A DNA stretch of 64,000 bases. Origin: Artemia franciscana (taxonomy: Eukaryota > Arthropoda > Branchiopoda > Anostraca > Artemiidae). Below, piece by piece: positions 59,331 to 64,000 of this stretch. The stretch covers positions 21,624,038 to 21,688,037 of the forward strand of contig NC_088879.1 of the NCBI RefSeq assembly GCF_032884065.1, written 5' to 3'. The notes under the pieces are model-generated. The model saw nothing but the letters and a program-made list of their open reading frames with translations. It was not told the DNA's origin and did no database searches. Within the stretch, counting starts at the first letter, position 1. Every line of letters begins with the position of its first letter. A program made the translations under genes and the position numbers.

Positions 59331-60016
59331 AATAATCACGAAGTGTGAATTGGCCACGTAACAGATCATGTTCCCTTAAAAACACGCTATTCTGCGACAG
59401 GCCTACAGCTGTAGATGGCACTGATCTGTAGCTTCAGATCTATCCATTCACCGAGCCCAAATTCTGACATTACTAATAACTTTTCATACAGAATGATCTG
59501 AATTTCAATGAGAAAAGTACAATTCCCTTTTTTTCCCATGTTTTTAAGGTATTATCAATGTATTGTTCAATATCAAGGAAATGGAAAGCCAATTTTAAAA
59601 ATATAACTCGGTAGATGGATAAAGCTGAATCTCAGCAATCAAATTATAGCAAAATCCTTTCCTAACGCCGAAACATTAGAACAATAGCAACGCCAAAAAA
59701 CAAACTTACACAAAATAAACATACCGAATCTTGCACAGGGAACATAAACCGTAAGAGGAAAGTGATTAATTAGAAACCAAGTACTTGCATTTTCGAAAAT
59801 AAACAGAAGTTTCAAAGAAAATGTAGGCTATCATTATTAACAAAAAGCAGCATAATATCACGAGCGAATACGATGTGCTGATGGTTCACAAGATTTCCGT
59901 CACAATTAATGGAAGAAAATTAACTATTGAGTCGACTGATACACTGGACAACAACGATATATTTAGCAAGACGATAAAGATTAGCTTAGAGAGCATGACA
60001 AAAAAAAAGACTATAC

Positions 60017-60097
60017 CTGATTTATTGTCTAGGGTTTCACCATAATTTATTAAAATGGCTAATTTTATCTTCGTTGATAGACTCAAACTTTTTTCCC
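60017..60097 (-). CDS. FASTKD-family protein, internal exon
   Basis: Acceptor CAATTTATTTCAG and donor GTATAGTC. 81 bases: EKSLSLSTKIKLAILINYGE, TLDNKS, with two bases at the start and one at the end. The final G with AA of the next exon gives Glu. Short helical segment; no motif by itself. Support is splice sites, frame and phase. Confidence 0.62.
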
Positions 60098-60099
60098 CT

Positions 60100-60955
60100 G
60101 AAATAAATTGTCTAGATTACCTTATATAGCTGACAGCAATAGGGATTAATGTCAATAAAAAATTGAAGTTAATCAGAAAAAATGAGCATAAAAGTAGAAA
60201 CTTTTACCATCTGTATTCTCCTCCAAGTAAAAGGATTATATCATGATAATTCAGACCTTTTACTACACAGCCTCAGAAGACCAACGCCATGATCAGCTTA
60301 GCCAACGCCCTAGCATTGACTGTAGTAAAGAGCAGCAAGCTTTTAATGTTTTATTTATTTACATTTTTTTTTCTTGGATCCATTTCGTATGGACTAGTAC
60401 CCATTTCAAGAATTAAAAGTGATCTGAGAGTAACCAGTCACCCTCTCACACCCTTTTTAGGTACCCCCCCCCCCCACAAAAAAAAAACATAGAAAAAACA
60501 TCCCATCAAAATTTTGGATAGCCATTTTGTTCGGAACTATCTGGGGATAACACGGGCCTCCAGAGCCCTTGGGGCATGGGCTGCAAATTATGCGATTTGC
60601 CCATTATTTACATAATACATAATAAACAAATGGCAAATCAATACACATTCAATACATAATACAAAATCAATAATCAATCAATAAATAAAAAATTAAAAAA
60701 ATCAATTCATAGTATACAAATCAAACAAAATGAAGAAAGGCAAAAAAAAATCAAACAAAGCAACATATTGTGGGTTACTATAAGTGCCACAGGGCCAATG
60801 CAGAATGAAAATTCTCGGGCCTTTGGCGCAATTAATGGCTTCATCGATCGATAATTTAAATTCATAAAACCTCTACATAATAGGGAAAAGGGTATATTTG
60901 ATCCTGGACATCAAAAGCACTTAAGGTATTAAGGCAAAGCTTTCAGGTAATATCG
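60100..60955. other. Intron; C-rich repeat scraps
   Basis: 60280-60600 holds pieces of the dispersed repeat (AAAAACATCCCATC, GGGGCATGGGCTGCAAATTA). A missing FASTKD exon may be in this intron, but none could be shown. Confidence 0.4.
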
Positions 60956-60959
60956 ACGT

Positions 60960-61470
60960 GGAAGTTCAACTAAGTGAAAACGCACTTCCTACAGGCAGGT
61001 TGTCAAAAGGGTGCACCAGGAATATCTTAGGAAAACCATAGGGTATTAAGTCGAAACGTTCAGTGCATTTGGAGGCAGATGTTGAATTAACCAAAAAGCA
61101 CTATGTTCATGCTACTATAACTACTACTACAACTACTACCACTATTACTACTACAAACACCATAACTACAACTAAGGCTAGGGATAATTAGTTGAAATTT
61201 TCAGGGAGTGTTGAGATGATCTTAAAGCTGTCGGGAGGAATCTCAAACTAAATCTAAACACAATATGTGCATGAAGGTTGTCAGAAAGGCGTATCAGTTG
61301 AAACTTTCAGTGCATGTCAAGGAGGATGTTAAACTAATCAAAAGGCAATGTATGCATAATATGACTACTTTTAATACTACTACAACTACTACTGCTGGTA
61401 CTAAGGCTAAGGGTATCGAGGTTAAACTTACGGGAAGTATTGAGGGGGGGGGGGTTAGCTAAATAAAAAC
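60960..61470 (+). repeat. Tandem repeat with (CTA)n core, cut by gap
   Basis: Blocks of about 120-250 bases recur: GTATTAAG-C-AA-CTTTCAG, AGGTTGTCA-AAAGGGTG, GTGCAT-T-GAGG-GATGTTGA, followed by ACTACTACTACAACTACTAC and ACTAAGGCTAGGGATAATTA. The array runs into the assembly gap. Confidence 0.7.
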
Positions 61471-61570
61471 NNNNNNNNNNNNNNNNNNNNNNNNNNNNNN
61501 NNNNNNNNNNNNNNNNNNNNNNNNNNNNNNNNNNNNNNNNNNNNNNNNNNNNNNNNNNNNNNNNNNNNNN
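61471..61570. other. Assembly gap, 100 N
   Basis: Exactly 100 N, the usual placeholder for a gap of unknown size. It lies in the FASTKD intron where at least one exon is missing from the reading. Confidence 0.99.

Positions 61571-61603
<33 letters not shown>
61571..61603 (+). repeat. (AG)n microsatellite at gap edge
   Basis: Simple repeat directly after the N run, a likely cause of the gap. A second short GA run lies at 62325-62351. Confidence 0.95.
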
Positions 61604-61606
<3 letters not shown>

Positions 61607-62415
61607 GGTTCCAGTTGTTTTCTTCTTTCTGTTTGGGTAAGGTTAGTTGAAGATTTAGTTAAATATCCGTTTTATCTTTTCGTTTTATTCAGAGGCTGAA
61701 AATCACCAGCATTTAGTTATTTGTTTATTGGTTATTTTTCTTCGTTCTTCGTTATTTTTTCGTAAGTCATGTATAATCTCGGTGGGCTCGGAAGGTATTT
61801 TAGTCGTTTTCGCCAAACAAAAGTTACCACTTAAACCAAATCTTAGCTTTAAGGTTTCAAACATAAAATATCTTACAACAGAGTTTAACCTTGATTTCCT
61901 ATACAGTAAAAGTCTTCACCCGATACTTATATAACATTTTGTTCTCCTTTCTATTCATCTTCTAGCTTTATCGGTGGTATTAATTGTAGCGTCAATGAGT
62001 CACTCGCTGAGAACCTGAGACATACCTGGGGACACTTTTTCTGGAATTATTTGGAACGTTAGCTTGTTTTATTTAAGTAGCCCTTTTAACAAATTTTTAT
62101 TCTATATACGAAGAATGAAAGAAAACAAGGAGAAAAGGGAGGAAGAGGAAAAAAGTAAGCTCTTGAAACCTCTCAGTAGACTTGACTTTATTAAACAAGA
62201 AACGATATATATAAATCTTATACAAAGGAGACAGGGAGGCAACTCGTTTTGTCTCCTTTAACAATAGAGAGAGAAAAAAGAAGAAGGAATTACACCTCAA
62301 TTGCTCACACGGAGTACATAAAAAAGAGAGAAAGAGAGAGAGAGAGAGAGAAGAAGAGGAAAAAAAATCGACTCGTAGACACGGATGGGACTTATAAACT
62401 AATTTATAAATAAAT
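61604..62415. other. Intron, no feature recognised
   Basis: Two short open frames (61728-61934 and 62064-62261) show no recognisable product. Confidence 0.45.
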
Positions 62416-62419
62416 CACT

Positions 62420-62962
62420 TTACATTCGGTCCCCACTACTATAGGCAGAAAGAACTATCTCTTTCAATTTCTTTTTGTATGTATAGAGTGATGGTGATTC
62501 ATTTATTAAATCAAGTAGTTTATATTTATTGGCAATCTCAGGAAGTTGATATTTGTGAAAAATTTGTTGTAAATGAAGAATATCAAGAAATAAAAATGAT
62601 GTTTTAGTTTCAGATAATTCTTTTGTCTTCCTAGGGTGTGTTAAAAAAAGGTCCAGGATTCTTATTGCCTTGTTTTGGACAATTTGGAGTCTTCGTAAAT
62701 GTGAATGGAATGTCAGCATCCAAACGGTCGGGCAATATTGAAAATAGCACTACACTAATGAAAAATGTAATTTTCTCATTATTTGGTAAGGAAACAAGAA
62801 CTTTACTCTATGCAAACAGCCGAGATTCCTGGACACTGTTGCCTCGAGTTTATTAATATGCGCCTTGAAAGACAGAGTTGAGTCAATGTAGATACCTAAA
62901 TATCTAAATACATCCACTCTTTTTATGGAGGAAGCTCCAATACTAATAGTTTTAAATAACAC
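62420..62962 (-). pseudogene. LINE RT thumb and C-terminus
   Basis: Two frames, 62962-62750 and 62719-62420. The first has RVDVFRYLGIYIDSTLSFKA and HINKL; the second LRRLQIVQNKAIRILDLFLT and a helical tail ending YTYKKKLKEIVLSAYSSGDR. A frame change near 62735 divides them. Confidence 0.82.
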
Positions 62963-62987
62963 ACTGTTCTCAAACTTCTCCCAAAAA

Positions 62988-63206
62988 TCACAATTCCGAC
63001 TTCTCTAGGTTAGGCATTAGTCGATTAGCATGAAACCAAGAATTTACATTAAAAGCAACGGTTTCGAGGGCCATTCGTAGGTCCTCCTCGTTGCCAGCCT
63101 TCAAACTAATTGCTGTGTCGTCTGCAAACAATATTGGTAATTCATTGTCCGAGAGCATGCATTTTGGAAGGTCATTTATGTATATCAAAAAAAGTAATGG
63201 CCCCAA
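62988..63206 (-). pseudogene. LINE RT palm with FADD box
   Basis: MGPLLFLIYINDLPKCMLSD, NELPILFADDTAISLKAGNE, WFHANRLMPNLEKSEL: 'LGPLLF-IYINDLP' and 'FADDTA' are diagnostic of LINE RTs; 'W---N-L--N--K' follows. Confidence 0.88.
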
Positions 63207-63753
63207 TACAGACCCTTATGGAACCCCTATATTTTCTAAAGGAAAAATATGAGATGATTCCTCACCAACTTGGACTGTAAAACTTCTTTCTAATAAATAA
63301 GATCTCACTAACTCAAGAGCTATTCCACGAATTCCTACATTTTCCAATTTATCAAAAAGAATTGTATGTTCTGTTGTATCAAAAGCTTTTTTAATGTCTT
63401 AAAATATAGTTGCCGCCAAGTAACCATCATCCATAGCATCCGATAAGAAATTATGTAAAGCGGCTACTGCTTACTCTGTTGACCTACCACACAAGAAACC
63501 AAACTGATTGGGAGAAAAAACTACTCTTTACCAGAAATGAGACATGAATTTAGTGACTAACTGATGTTGACTCTAAAGTTAGTTATTTCCAAAATCCTTT
63601 ACGCAAGTATTAAACTCGAAAATATTTCTGAAACTTTAAAATAAAGAAAAAACAATAAAAATTTGAAATTTACCTAAAATCACCATATCTTAGGTGTCAA
63701 AACAGGGAAACAAAATATTGCACAAATAACTGGGAAAAGTCATTAAAACTAAC

Positions 63754-63884
63754 CTTAAAAAAGGTTTCGCCATTAATAGGATGATAATCCACAGTAGCAA
63801 GGGTCATAACCACTGGTATCAGTACAGAGGGTTCAAGAACAGACGGATTAGAGATGCACCATTCGGATATCTGTTCCAGCAACT
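63754..63884 (-). CDS. FASTKD-family protein, exon with FAST_1-like region
   Basis: Acceptor ATATATCTTACAG and donor GTTAGTTT. 131 bases: LLEQISEWCISNPSVLEPSV, LIPVVMTLATVDYHPINGET, FFK. The pattern 'I--W---NP--L-P--L---V-TLA---Y-P-N---FF' fits the FAST_1 region of FASTKD proteins, which precedes FAST_2 and RAP. The exon ends on a whole codon while the exon at 60017 needs one carried base, so at least one exon between them is missing. The upstream exons lie beyond the right edge. Confidence 0.72.
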
Positions 63885-64000
63885 CTGTAAGATATATAAC
63901 TAAGTATCCAAATCAGTTCCAATTCAATTTTGCAAAAGCCTTGTAGAAATTTTTAAGCTAAATTTGCACAAAATGTATAATAAATTAAGGTTTTCGTTAA

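Larger units (their letters stand above)
62420..63540 (-). mobile_element. Truncated LINE (RT to C-terminus)
   Basis: Minus-strand order: NQFGFLCGRSTE and DIKKAFDTTEHTILFDKLEN (motif A) at 63.5-63.37 kb, GSVLGPLLFLIYINDLP (motif B), LPILFADDTAISLKAG (catalytic FADD), VDVFRYLGIYIDSTLSFKAH (post-palm block), LQIVQNKAIRIL (thumb) and a C-terminal tail to 62420. Stops and frame changes separate the parts. CR1/Jockey type. It lies in an intron of the FASTKD gene, same strand. Confidence 0.85.

Noticed and set aside
61571..61603. Possible feature next to the N run
   Set aside because: Simple (AG)n, best read as an assembly-breaking microsatellite.

Overview
This is eukaryotic nuclear DNA, most likely from an arthropod; a crustacean is my guess from the mix of repeats, but nothing here identifies the species. 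It is AT-rich and has spliceosomal introns of several kb, no operons, long (AT)n tracts and many decayed transposable elements. One assembly gap of 100 N lies at 61471-61570. I see no rRNA, convincing tRNA or CRISPR array.

Two split host genes are visible, both on the minus strand. The first starts at 28179 and runs left. Four exons (27989-28179, 27342-27472, 24682-24859, 22947-23097) join in perfect phase into a protein start resembling the N-terminus of TTI1, the HEAT-repeat partner of TELO2. Two further exons (14345-14500 and about 10765-10823) are probable. The second gene enters from the right edge. Exons at 63754-63884, 60017-60097, 56642-56806, 51951-52050 and 48194-48413 encode the C-terminal part of a FAST-kinase-domain (FASTKD) mitochondrial RNA-binding protein, ending in a RAP domain. 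At least one exon between 63.7 and 60.1 kb was not found. Most of the introns and the 20 kb between the genes are transposons and repeats.

Left part: a broken non-LTR retrotransposon (about 840-2781, +); a Penelope-like element with inverted terminal repeats, reverse transcriptase and GIY-YIG nuclease (3003-5150, -); then a nest of Helitrons (5171-9931). Three Helitrons in the window have exact TC...CTAG ends in an A/T target: 5171-5960 (-), 8473-9931 (+) and 30276-30918 (-). They share a remnant of the Helitron helicase C-terminus, an upstream minisatellite of about 27 bp joined in frame to it, an (AT)n tract near the 3' end, and, in the best copy, a 13-bp terminal hairpin. One copy carries an open frame with two 23-residue STPR-like repeats.

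Middle part (30-46 kb): tandem arrays of about 105, 142 and 185 bp; an element with inverted repeats of about 430 bp around the 185-bp array, inserted in a LINE; two more LINE pieces, one bounded by inverted repeats of about 390 bp; and an RNase H-bearing LINE. Right part (48-64 kb): the FASTKD gene with, in its introns, a 2-kb tandem repeat, a Penelope-type terminal fragment, two LINE remnants and simple repeats.

The strongest candidates for something undescribed are the Helitron family with its in-frame minisatellite and STPR frame, the inverted-repeat element with an internal satellite, and hammerhead-like folds in the two Penelope-type termini.
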